Of a DNA stretch of 15,138 nucleotides, positions 6,030-14,386 are shown one piece after another. The DNA is from Solimonas sp966252075 (GTDB lineage: Bacteria; Pseudomonadota; Gammaproteobacteria; Nevskiales; Nevskiaceae). Numbering within the stretch: position 1 is the stretch's first letter; every line of letters begins with the position of its first letter. The stretch covers positions 1 to 15,138 of the forward strand of contig CBINNP010000062.1 of the NCBI GenBank assembly GCA_966252075.1, read 5' to 3'. Position numbers and translations under genes: made by a program. Below the pieces are notes generated by a model, which had not been told where the DNA came from, made no database searches, and worked only from the letters and a program-made list of their open reading frames with translations.

Positions 6030-7043
6030 ATGCCGATCCTTTCCGGGCGCGCGCTGCTGCTCGCGCTGACACTGCTGTCCAGCTCGCCGGGCCTTGCGCT
6101 CGGCTGCGATCAGAAACTGCCGGCCGGTGCCGACCTGCAGGCCGCCATCGACCGCCTGCCCGCCGACGGCAAGCCGGCGACGCTATGTCTAAAGGCCGGC
6201 GAATACCGCCTGCAGCGGCTGCTGTCGATCAGCCGCGACGGCCTGACGCTGCGCGGCGCCGGCGACAGGACCGTGCTGCGCATGGCCGACGGCGTCGCCC
6301 AGCCGGTCCTCGTGATCGGCGATTACCAAAACCAGCAGCCGCAACGCGAGATCCGCGACGTGCGCATCGAGAAGCTGGCGATCGTCGGCGCCGCCGCGCC
6401 GCACGAGTTCATGCCGGAGCTGCCGTACCTGAGCAACAGCGCCATCGTCGTGCGCCGCGGCCGCGACGTGCGGCTCAGCCGGCTCACGCTCAGCCAGTGC
6501 CGCAGCGCCTGCATCCTCAGCGAGCACGACAGCCGCGAGCTGACGATCACCGACAACGACATCAGCGGCGCGGTCTGGGACGGCGTGTCGTTCAACCGCA
6601 GCGCGCAGATCCGCCTGAGCGGCAACCGCATCCGCAACAACCTCGCCGCCGGCATCACCACCGAGCATCTCGAAGACAGCGAGATCCGCGGCAACCGCAT
6701 CGAGGGCAACGGCTCGCACGGCGTCTACCTGTCGGACTCCTTGCGCAACCGCTTCGAGGACAACCACATCAGCGGCAACCGTCACGCCGGCATTTTCCTG
6801 ACCTGCGCGGTGCGCTATCACCAGCCGGCGCCGGTGCTGTGCTGGGATCGCAGCATGAGCCAGGGCAATGTCTTCGAGCGCAATCGCTTCGAGAAAAACC
6901 ACTTCAGTTACGCGGTTGGCGCCGATGACGCCGCCAACTGCCGCGAGCCTGGCTGGCAAGCCAATCTCTGGCGCGACAACCCTTCCGACAGCGCTTCGCT
7001 CGATCCGCAGCCGGAGCGCTTCGGCCTGTGCATGAAGCCCTGA
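6030..7043 (+). CDS. Exported right-handed parallel beta-helix protein
   Basis: 337 residues from the ATG at 6030. A TTG at 5994 in the same frame would add 12 residues before the signal peptide and is less likely. Residues 1-25 form a signal sequence ending LALGC, which is nearer to signal peptidase I than to a good lipobox. The body holds repeated short strands with N-rich turns (for example NDIS, NRIRNN, NRIEGN, NHISGN), the PbH1 pattern of a beta-helix seen in pectate lyase-like and NosD-like proteins. The mature part has eight cysteines, including one at its N-terminal end, enough for up to four disulfides, as expected of a periplasmic or secreted protein. No lyase catalytic set is recognised. 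It starts 43 bases after the ATPase stop with no evident promoter, so it may be the last gene of the copper operon. NosD helps copper-cluster assembly, but homology to NosD is not shown here. Confidence 0.75.
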   Translation: MPILSGRALLLALTLLSSSPGLALGCDQKLPAGADLQAAIDRLPADGKPATLCLKAGEYRLQRLLSISRDGLTLRGAGDRTVLRMADGVAQPVLVIGDYQNQQPQREIRDVRIEKLAIVGAAAPHEFMPELPYLSNSAIVVRRGRDVRLSRLTLSQCRSACILSEHDSRELTITDNDISGAVWDGVSFNRSAQIRLSGNRIRNNLAAGITTEHLEDSEIRGNRIEGNGSHGVYLSDSLRNRFEDNHISGNRHAGIFLTCAVRYHQPAPVLCWDRSMSQGNVFERNRFEKNHFSYAVGADDAANCREPGWQANLWRDNPSDSASLDPQPERFGLCMKP

Positions 7044-7078
7044 GCGCGCGCCGCCGCCCGGATCGGCACGGCGCTCGC

Positions 7079-7107
7079 TTGTAATAAGAATTATTCTCAC
7101 TTAACAT
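7079..7107 (+). promoter_or_regulatory. Fur box overlapping a promoter for the iron operon
   Basis: The 19 bases 7080-7098 match the classical Fur consensus at 13 positions, and AATAA-GAA-TTATT (7083-7095) is a perfect internal repeat. A promoter can be drawn around it: TTGTAA (7079-7084), 17 bases, TAACAT (7102-7107). Fur-Fe(II) bound here would block RNA polymerase when iron is plentiful. The predicted transcription start near 7114 excludes the ATG at 7106 and favours the one at 7166. Confidence 0.75.
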
Positions 7108-7165
7108 GCGGCCGATTCCGGGGTGGCCGCGCCGGCCGCTCGCTTTCCGCTCTCCGGCTCCGCGC

Positions 7166-7501
7166 ATGACCGTCAGCCCCACTGCCTCTGATTCCGCCCC
7201 GCCCGCGCCTGCGGCCAGCCGCCGCCGCTTCTGGGCGCGCATCGCGCTCGCCGGCCCGCTGGCCGCCATCGCCTCCGTGCTGGTGATGGCCGGGGGCGCG
7301 CTGTGGCTGCCCAGGGGCGCCGCCAGCATCGACAACCTGGTGCTGCCGATCGCGCTGTTTCCGGCGATCTGGGCGGCGCTGTTCTTCTACGCCAGCCTCG
7401 ACCGCCGGCTCGGCCGCGCCTATCTGGTGGTGCTGGCGATCGCGCTGGCCAATGCCGCGCTGATCGGCATCAACGTCTACTTGAGCAAGGCCGCCGCATG
7501 A
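7166..7501 (+). CDS. DUF3649-like inner-membrane protein of an iron-uptake trio
   Basis: 111 residues from 7166. A longer form from 7106 is unlikely because the promoter's -10 element overlaps that codon. The N-terminal 25 residues are Ser/Pro/Ala-rich and then basic. Three hydrophobic segments follow: about 29-50, 59-77 and 85-107. Small proteins of this size and topology, usually annotated DUF3649, sit directly before PepSY-TM proteins in siderophore-uptake clusters, and that is the order here. The product probably belongs to the inner-membrane machinery that helps release iron from imported siderophores, but no mechanism is established to my knowledge. The stop overlaps the next start as ATGA. 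The family call rests on context and topology more than on motifs. Confidence 0.7.
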   Translation: MTVSPTASDSAPPAPAASRRRFWARIALAGPLAAIASVLVMAGGALWLPRGAASIDNLVLPIALFPAIWAALFFYASLDRRLGRAYLVVLAIALANAALIGINVYLSKAAA

Positions 7502-9096
7502 TCAAGCTCAGCCAGCAACGCACCAAGACCCTGCTCGCGATCCACGGCTGGTCGGCCGTGTGGCTCGGCCTGCTGCTGTATGCGGTGGTCGTCACCGGCG
7601 TCGCCTCGGTGTTCGCCGACGAGATCGCCGGCTGGTCGAGTCCGCTCGCCGCGGAAGTCGAGAACCCGTTCCCCGCCGGCACCGACGCCGCTCTGCGCCG
7701 CGTCGCCGACAGCATCGACCCGAGCTATCGCGAGGAGCTGTTCTTCTTCCCGCGCGCCGGCGGCAGCCTCTACGCCTTCTTCCACCGCCATGAGACGGGC
7801 GCCGACGGCAAGCCGCATGAGCGTGGCGTCGCCGTCGAGATCGATCCGCTGACGCTGCGCGAACTGGACCGCCGCGAAGGCTGGGACGAGGAGATCGAGG
7901 CCGGCGACACGCGCAACGCGCTGGCGCAGTTCATGATCGAGATGCACGTGCGCCTGCATGTGCCCAATCCCTGGGGCCTGCTGCTGACCGGCGTCCTCGG
8001 CCTGGCGATGCTGGTGGCCGCAATCAGCGGTTTTCTCACCCACCGTCATCTGATCCGCGAGCTGTTCACCCTGCGCCGCGGCCGCGACGGCGACACCCAG
8101 GTCAAGCTGCTGGCCACGCGCGACAAGCACGTCATCGGCGGCTCCTGGAACCTGCCGTTCGCCTTCATCCTCGCCTTCACCGGCAGCTACTTCAGCTTCG
8201 CCGGCGCCTTCGGCATCCCGGTGATGGCGATGGTGGCGTTCGGCGGCGACCAGGAGAAGATGATCGAGACCATCGTCGGCAATCCCTCGCAAGCCGACAC
8301 CACCGCCAGGCCGCTCGCCAATCTCGACGCGGTGATCGCCGATGTCCGCGAACGCAGCCACGCCGAGCCCTCGTTTCTGATGGTGCAGAACTGGGGCCGC
8401 GCCGACGCCTTGATCACCGCCTTCATGAAGCCGCGCGAAGGCAGGCTGGCCGGGCCGACCTACGTCTACAGCGGCACCGACGGCGCGTTCCAGCGCGAAA
8501 AGCCGGTGCTGGGCCTGGTGCCGTCGAGCGGCTCGATGCTCGTCGACCTGATGGCGCCGCTGCATTTCGGTCACTTCGCCGGCGTGCTGTCGAAGACCGT
8601 CTGGTTCGCGCTGGGCTTCGCCAGCGCCTATGTGATCGTCACCGGCCTCAACCTGTGGACGCAGCGACGCTGGGACCAGCGCGGCTGGCGCCAGCTGGCG
8701 CGCGCCACGCAATGGGTCGGCTACGGTCTGCCGCTGGCGCTGATCGGCACCGCCTACGCGTTCTTCCCGCTGCGCGCCGCCGGCGCCGCGGTACAGGGGC
8801 CGATGATGCAAACCTTCCTCGCGGTCGCCGCGGTGACGGCGCTGCTCGCCTGGACCCTGCCGCGCGTCGAGCTGATCCGTGCGGTGCTGGTCGGCACCAC
8901 CGGCCTGGCGCTGCTGGGCCTGCCGGTGCTGCGCATGTTCTGCGGCGGGCCGGACTGGTCGCAGGCGATCGCGCAGAATCTGCATGGCATTGCCGCACTC
9001 GACGTGCTGCTGTTGCTGGCCGGCGTGCTGTGCCTGCTGCTGTTGCGCCGGCGTCCGCAGCCCGCAGCCGCCACGCTGGCGGAGCAGACCTCATGA
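7498..9096 (+). CDS. PepSY-associated TM protein, putative ferrisiderophore reductase (PiuB/FpvG-like)
   Basis: 532 residues from the ATG at 7498, which overlaps the preceding stop (ATGA). The frame stays open upstream to 7303, but that part is a shadow of the previous gene. An initial membrane span contains IHGWSAVWLGLLLY, typical of PepSY-TM proteins. A periplasmic region follows (about 35-150), then a conserved-type LHVPNPWG and a second span, an HLIRELFTLRRGR cytoplasmic stretch, a further periplasmic domain and four or five more spans to the end. Conserved histidines near the first two spans could hold haem, as proposed for FpvG-type siderophore reductases. Such proteins reduce Fe(III)-siderophore so that iron is released in the periplasm. 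Fur control of the operon supports this. Gene order with DUF3649-like and DUF3325-like neighbours is the standard arrangement, although the TonB-dependent receptor often found with them is absent here. Confidence 0.88.
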   Translation: MIKLSQQRTKTLLAIHGWSAVWLGLLLYAVVVTGVASVFADEIAGWSSPLAAEVENPFPAGTDAALRRVADSIDPSYREELFFFPRAGGSLYAFFHRHETGADGKPHERGVAVEIDPLTLRELDRREGWDEEIEAGDTRNALAQFMIEMHVRLHVPNPWGLLLTGVLGLAMLVAAISGFLTHRHLIRELFTLRRGRDGDTQVKLLATRDKHVIGGSWNLPFAFILAFTGSYFSFAGAFGIPVMAMVAFGGDQEKMIETIVGNPSQADTTARPLANLDAVIADVRERSHAEPSFLMVQNWGRADALITAFMKPREGRLAGPTYVYSGTDGAFQREKPVLGLVPSSGSMLVDLMAPLHFGHFAGVLSKTVWFALGFASAYVIVTGLNLWTQRRWDQRGWRQLARATQWVGYGLPLALIGTAYAFFPLRAAGAAVQGPMMQTFLAVAAVTALLAWTLPRVELIRAVLVGTTGLALLGLPVLRMFCGGPDWSQAIAQNLHGIAALDVLLLLAGVLCLLLLRRRPQPAAATLAEQTS

Positions 9097-9368
9097 GCGG
9101 CACCGGACTGTTCGCGCTGGCCGCGCTGCTGCCGAGCCTGGCGGCGCTGCTCTGGCTGGCCTGGGGCGATCCCAAGCGCCGCCGCAGCCAGCGCCGCCGC
9201 GGCGGTCACTCGCCGGCGCAGCGCCGGCTGCTGGCGGCGGTGATCCTGCTGCCCGGCCTCGCGCTGGCTTTCAGCGGTGAATGGCCGGCGTTCCTGATCT
9301 GGCTGGGTTTTGCGGCGACCGCCGGCTGGGGCGCGGCGATGACACTGGCGCAGCTGCGCCGCGCCTGA
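9093..9368 (+). CDS. DUF3325-like small membrane protein
   Basis: 91 residues, with ATG at 9093 overlapping the PepSY gene's stop (ATGA). It has a hydrophobic N-terminal span (about 5-24), a basic cytoplasmic loop rich in Arg (28-46), and two further spans (about 47-60 and 65-85) ending in QLRRA. This topology and its position as third gene after a PepSY-TM protein match DUF3325. It is presumably an accessory subunit of the same siderophore-iron system. The function is unknown. The gene ends 26 bases before the convergent cysS stop, with no clear terminator between. Confidence 0.75.
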   Translation: MSGTGLFALAALLPSLAALLWLAWGDPKRRRSQRRRGGHSPAQRRLLAAVILLPGLALAFSGEWPAFLIWLGFAATAGWGAAMTLAQLRRA

Positions 9369-9394
9369 ACCCCGGCCGCGGATCGCGCACTACT

Positions 9395-10774
<1,380 letters not shown>

Positions 10775-10838
10775 GTCAGGAGCGGATCGGGTCGGCCGGA
10801 GGGCCGCGCAGAATACCCGAGACCGCTCCCGGGCTGCT

Positions 10839-10964
10839 TCAGAGTACGAGCGTCACCAGCACCAGTGTGCTGGCCGCGCCCAGCAGATAGGCCCAGAAAG
10901 CCCAGACATAACGTGGCTTGATGCGATCGCGTCCGCTCACCGAGTCGTAATAGCGCAGGCCCAT
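10839..10964 (-). CDS. Small single-span membrane protein, hypothetical
   Basis: 41 residues starting MGLRYYDSVSGRDR. A short charged N-terminus is followed by one hydrophobic helix (about 22-41) that runs to the C-terminus, giving a probable N-in tail-anchored or single-pass inner-membrane peptide. The frame stays open for 39 codons upstream, but that part is AT-rich and looks non-coding, so the internal ATG at 10964 is preferred. A G-rich run about seven bases before it could act as a weak ribosome site. It lies 64 bases upstream of cysS on the same strand. I do not recognise a family. Coding status rests on the sensible charge and hydrophobicity pattern and the empty surroundings. Confidence 0.5.
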   Translation of the reverse strand: MGLRYYDSVSGRDRIKPRYVWAFWAYLLGAASTLVLVTLVL

Positions 10965-10995
10965 CTGACAGCCCCCGATTCTTGATGCAGTGCAG

Positions 10996-11011
10996 CAATA
11001 GACCGCTATTG
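10996..11011 (-). promoter_or_regulatory. Perfect 6-4-6 inverted repeat upstream of the small membrane gene
   Basis: CAATAG and CTATTG flank four bases, ending 31 bases upstream of the small protein's ATG. It could be an operator or, if transcribed, a leader hairpin. The surrounding 10985-11089 is AT-rich compared with the window and holds no gene I can support. A clear -35/-10 pair is not evident on either strand. Confidence 0.35.
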
Positions 11012-11089
11012 TGTAGCGAAAACCGGGCCGGATGTAAGTGTATTTTTGATTAAATATCGTGAAATCGCCTACATGACGCACGATAAATA

Positions 11090-12202
11090 TTACAAATCGC
11101 CGTCTTCCACCTGCCGACGGGCCGCCAAAGCCGCCAAAGCCTCGCGGCGCTGGCCCGCGCTCAGCGCCGACAGCGCCCTGGCCGCGGCATAGAAGCGCTG
11201 CCAGTCGCGCGCCTCGTCCTCGAACAGCTGCGCGAACGCCGGCACCGCTTGCTGGTACAGCCCGAAAGGCAGCAGCCGTGCATTGTTCAAGGGCGCGGCG
11301 TCGAACCAGTGCTCGTAGACGGGCTCGCCGTTCCAGTCGTGATCGCGCAGCTGGGCGTAGTCGCGGCGTAGCCCGGCGAAGATCTCGGCCTTGCGCTCAC
11401 GCATCGCCGTCACTGTCAGCGGCAGGCGATACAGCGCGGCCAGGCGTTCGCGGCAGGCCCGCACCAGCCGGCTGAACTGCTCCTCCCGTTGACGGCGTTG
11501 CGTATCCGCCGCCAGCGACCATTGCGGGTGCAGCGCCGCGAACTGGCGCAGGCCCTCCTCGCCGACGAATTCGGCGAAGGATTCATTGAAGCCGCTGTCG
11601 CCCTTGAGGTAGAGCTTCTGGTGCGCCAGCTCGTGGAACAGGGTGTAGAGCAGCGTGGCGTCGTCCCAGCGCAACATCGTGCTGAGCAGCGGATCGTCGA
11701 ACCAGCCGAGCGTCGAGTACGCCGCAACGCCGGCGACGTGGACGTCGTAGCCGCGTGCGGCCAGGGTCTGCGCGCGGCTGCGGGCCGCGGCCTCGGCGTA
11801 GAAACCCTGGTAGGCGACACAGCCAGCGACCGGAAAGCAGTGCTGCAGCGGCTCCAGCGAGAACTCCTCGGTGGCGAACACGTTCCACACCACGTAGGCG
11901 CGCTGCAGCTCGGCGTAGCTGCGGTAGCTGCCGTTGTCCGGCAGCTGCAGGCTGCGGCTGGCCCAGTCGCGCGCCAGCTCGACGCGCTGCAGGCGCTCGC
12001 GCAGGGCCGGCGCGGTGGCCGGATCGTCGAGCAGCGCGGCGATCGGCTGCCGCGCGCGCAGCAGCTGCCACTGCCCCGCCACCGCCTGCGCGTAGTAGTC
12101 CAGCGTGCTGCAGCCGCACAGCACGGCGACCGTCAGCAGCGCCAGCATCGCCGGCGAGGCTCGGGCCCGGCAGAGGCGGGAAACGCTCGGATCGGTGGGC
12201 AT
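11090..12202 (-). CDS. Putative lipoprotein metallo-aminopeptidase (DUF2265/COG4324-like)
   Basis: 370 residues from the ATG at 12202; a later ATG at 12148 would still leave a signal. The frame extends upstream to 12634, but that overlaps the divergent permease gene. The N-terminus has arginines, a hydrophobic stretch (19-28) and LCGC with C31 as the likely lipidated cysteine, so the protein should be anchored in the cell envelope. The zinc motif HELAH (190-194) is followed by NESFAEFVGEEG (206-217), which supplies the likely third ligand glutamate, as in the predicted aminopeptidases of this family. Two cysteines at 122 and 128 may form a disulfide. It would trim peptides in the periplasm; the substrate is unknown. 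It is divergent from the permease, separated by 157 bases. Confidence 0.85.
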   Translation of the reverse strand: MPTDPSVSRLCRARASPAMLALLTVAVLCGCSTLDYYAQAVAGQWQLLRARQPIAALLDDPATAPALRERLQRVELARDWASRSLQLPDNGSYRSYAELQRAYVVWNVFATEEFSLEPLQHCFPVAGCVAYQGFYAEAAARSRAQTLAARGYDVHVAGVAAYSTLGWFDDPLLSTMLRWDDATLLYTLFHELAHQKLYLKGDSGFNESFAEFVGEEGLRQFAALHPQWSLAADTQRRQREEQFSRLVRACRERLAALYRLPLTVTAMRERKAEIFAGLRRDYAQLRDHDWNGEPVYEHWFDAAPLNNARLLPFGLYQQAVPAFAQLFEDEARDWQRFYAAARALSALSAGQRREALAALAARRQVEDGDL

Positions 12203-12328
12203 ACCAGGCACGGCGAAAAAATCGGTTGAGGCCTCGGCAGACGTCCGCTGCTGCCGGCGATGACGGGCCCTGATGATCGCATGCCGATCCGGCTGCCCGC
12301 GCGCGCGCAGCCAGCCTGGCGGAGCGCA

Positions 12329-12334
12329 TATCAT
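12329..12334 (+). promoter_or_regulatory. Possible -10 element of the permease gene
   Basis: TATCAT matches the sigma70 -10 consensus at five of six bases and lies 25 bases before the permease ATG, giving a leader of about 19 bases. No convincing -35 hexamer is found 16-18 bases upstream. The 157-base divergent gap (12203-12359) otherwise shows no recognisable site. Confidence 0.3.
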
Positions 12335-12359
12335 CGGCGGATCACGCACCGCCGCCGCC

Positions 12360-13382
12360 ATGACCACCGCTCCGCCTTCCGCCGTCCGCCGCGCCGACCT
12401 CATCGCCTGGGCCGTCAGCGCCGCCATCCTGCTGCTCGTGCTCAAGCTGCATCTGCTGCCGGCGCTGCTCGCCGGCCTGCTGGTGTTCCAGCTGGTCGAC
12501 GTACTGGTGCCATGGCTGCGGCTGCGCGCGCTGGGCCGCGACGGCCCGCGGCTGCTGGCGGTGACGCTGATCGCCACCGTCGTCATCGCCGCGCTTGCGG
12601 CCGCCAGCATCTCGGCCGCCGGTTTCCTGCGCAACAGCGGCGAGAGCGTACCGATCCTGATGCGGAAGATGGCGCAGATCGTCGACGACGGCCGTGCGCA
12701 TCTGCCGCAGGCGCTGCTGGCCTATGTGCCCCAGGACGCCGAAACCCTGCGCCTGCGTCTGGTCGACTGGCTGCGCTCGCATGCCGGTTCGCTGCAGATC
12801 GCCGGCCGCGACTTCGGCCGTGCGCTGGTGCATGTGCTGATGGGCATGATCATCGGCGCGATGCTGTCCTTGCAGAAGGCCACGCAGCGCGGCGACCGGG
12901 CGCCGCTGGCCGAGCGGATCATGCTGCAGAGCGCAAGGCTGGCGCTGGTGTTCCGCCGCATCGTCTTCGCGCAGATCTGGATCTCCGGCATCAACACGCT
13001 GTTCACCTGGCTCTACCTCGGCCTGCTGCTGCCGGCCTTCGGTGTCGAGCTGCCGCTGACCAAGACCCTGGTCGCGATCACCTTCATCGCCGGCCTGCTG
13101 CCGATCCTCGGCAACCTGATCTCCAATACCGCGATCGTCATCGTCAGCCTCAGCCACGGCCTGCCGATCGCGGCCGGCTCGCTGGCCTATCTGATCGTCA
13201 TCCACAAGCTCGAATACTTCCTCAACGCGCGCATCATCGGCTCCAACATCAAGGCGCGCGCCTGGGAGCTGCTGGTGGCGATGCTGGTGATGGAATCGGC
13301 GTTCGGCATCCCCGGCCTGATCGCGGCGCCGATCTTCTATGCCTATTTCAAGGACGAGCTGCGCGACAAGGGGCTGGTGTAG
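12360..13382 (+). CDS. AI-2E family (PF01594) membrane permease
   Basis: 340 residues from the ATG at 12360. An upstream in-frame ATG at 12273 would add 29 residues of low-quality sequence. Hydrophobic pairs lie at the N-terminus (about 12-45) and around 65-85. A central soluble stretch (about 95-155) follows, then several spans from about 160 to the end. The C-terminal half has the family pattern, including LPILGNLISNT, a following serine/leucine span, EYFLNARIIG and AFGIPGLIAAPIFYAYFK. Members include the AI-2 exporter TqsA and various putative Na+/H+ or metabolite carriers, so the substrate cannot be assigned from family alone. The gene is divergent from the aminopeptidase and ends three bases before the convergent hydrolase gene. 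Confidence 0.88.
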   Translation: MTTAPPSAVRRADLIAWAVSAAILLLVLKLHLLPALLAGLLVFQLVDVLVPWLRLRALGRDGPRLLAVTLIATVVIAALAAASISAAGFLRNSGESVPILMRKMAQIVDDGRAHLPQALLAYVPQDAETLRLRLVDWLRSHAGSLQIAGRDFGRALVHVLMGMIIGAMLSLQKATQRGDRAPLAERIMLQSARLALVFRRIVFAQIWISGINTLFTWLYLGLLLPAFGVELPLTKTLVAITFIAGLLPILGNLISNTAIVIVSLSHGLPIAAGSLAYLIVIHKLEYFLNARIIGSNIKARAWELLVAMLVMESAFGIPGLIAAPIFYAYFKDELRDKGLV

Positions 13383-13385
13383 GGC

Positions 13386-14354
13386 TCAGCGCGCCTGGCC
13401 GTCGAGCCAGATCTCCAGGCCCTGCGCGTTGAGTTCGAAATCGGTGGCCAGGATGGCATCGATCTGCGCCTCGGCCAGCGTGCAGCCGTGCGCGCGCAGC
13501 GCCTGCAGCGCGTCGTCGCGCAGCGCCGCCACCAGCGCCGCATGGCGCTGCGGATGCGTGCGCAGCGCCGCGCCGATGCGCTCGTAGCGCGCAAGGTTGT
13601 CGCGCAGGTCCTGCGCCAGTCGTGCGACATCGCCGGCGACGCCGTAGTGAGTGAAGAAGATGCGCTGCGGCTGGTAGGCCAGCAGTCGGTCAATGGTGCC
13701 GCGCAGCGCCTGCGGATCGAACTGCACCGGCGAGCTGGTCAGCATCACGAACGGCCCGGCGGCCGTATCGAACTCCCGGTATGACAAGCCCAGTGTGTCG
13801 CCGCTGAAGACACCGCGGCTGAGCGCGTCCCAGACCGCGAAATGGTGACGCGCGTGGCCCGGGGTATCGACGAATTCCAGCTCGCCGTCGGCGAACGGCA
13901 GCCGCGCGCCGTCTTCGGCGACGATCACCCGCGCCGCGTCGACCGGCACGATCGGCCCGTACATCTGCGCGACGTAGTCGGCGCCATAGACGGCCGCGGC
14001 ACCGGCGATCAGCTTCGACGGATCGATCAGATGCCGCGCGCCACGCGGATGCACCACCAGCCGCGCCTGGGGCAGCGCCTGCATCAGCAGGCCGGCGCCG
14101 CTGGCGTGATCCAGATGCACATGGGTGGGAATCACATAGCGGACCTGCTCGCGGGAGATGCCCTGCGCGTCCAGCTGCGCCAGCAGCCGCGGCACGCTGT
14201 GCGCGGTGCCGGTCTCGATGAACGCCGCCTCGCCGGCGCGGGCCAGCAGATAGCAACACGCCATCAGCGGCCGCTCCTGCAAGGTGTCGATGCAGGTCAC
14301 GCCATGTTGTGCGTCGCCGCCGAGCGGTTCGGCTGCCGGGGTCTGTGTGTGCAT
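13386..14354 (-). CDS. Metallo-beta-lactamase-fold hydrolase (glyoxalase II-like)
   Basis: 322 residues. The metal-binding set is complete: THVHLDH (77-83, giving H78, H80, D82 and H83), TPGH (H167), SGDT (D186) and FTHYG (H236). This is a dinuclear-metal hydrolase layout as in glyoxalase II-like proteins. It is a stand-alone enzyme with a C-terminal helical extension after residue 240 and no signal peptide, so it is cytoplasmic. The ATG at 14354 is kept because conserved-looking sequence (CIDTLQERP) begins before the next methionine. It lies 32 bases downstream of a LuxR-type regulator gene on the same strand and may be co-transcribed with it. The substrate is unknown; thioesters or lactones are family possibilities only. 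Confidence 0.9.
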   Translation of the reverse strand: MHTQTPAAEPLGGDAQHGVTCIDTLQERPLMACCYLLARAGEAAFIETGTAHSVPRLLAQLDAQGISREQVRYVIPTHVHLDHASGAGLLMQALPQARLVVHPRGARHLIDPSKLIAGAAAVYGADYVAQMYGPIVPVDAARVIVAEDGARLPFADGELEFVDTPGHARHHFAVWDALSRGVFSGDTLGLSYREFDTAAGPFVMLTSSPVQFDPQALRGTIDRLLAYQPQRIFFTHYGVAGDVARLAQDLRDNLARYERIGAALRTHPQRHAALVAALRDDALQALRAHGCTLAEAQIDAILATDFELNAQGLEIWLDGQAR

Positions 14355-14386
14355 GCCGGACAGTATGCGCTGGCCGGCCGCCGGCT

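Noticed and set aside
4846..6069. 407-codon plus-strand frame inside the ATPase
   Set aside because: Arg/Gly/Ala-rich out-of-frame translation of the ATPase core.
7042..7076. GAGCGC...GCGCTC stem after the beta-helix gene as a terminator
   Set aside because: The 23-base loop is long, inner pairs do not extend the stem and no T-run follows. It is too weak to annotate.
7106..7165. Longer N-terminus for the DUF3649-like protein
   Set aside because: The ATG at 7106 overlaps the proposed -10 element behind the Fur box, so it would not be in the mRNA.
7477..8985. 502-codon minus-strand frame across the PepSY gene
   Set aside because: Antisense shadow with a low-complexity Gly/Ala/Arg/Gln composition and no domain signature, while the plus-strand frame has proper membrane spans.
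12273..12359. Upstream ATG for the AI-2E permease
   Set aside because: The extension lacks family-like sequence and would start upstream of the only plausible -10 element.
12203..12634. N-terminal extension of the aminopeptidase to base 12634
   Set aside because: It overlaps the divergent permease gene, is Ser/Arg/Ala-rich, and would bury the lipoprotein signal internally.
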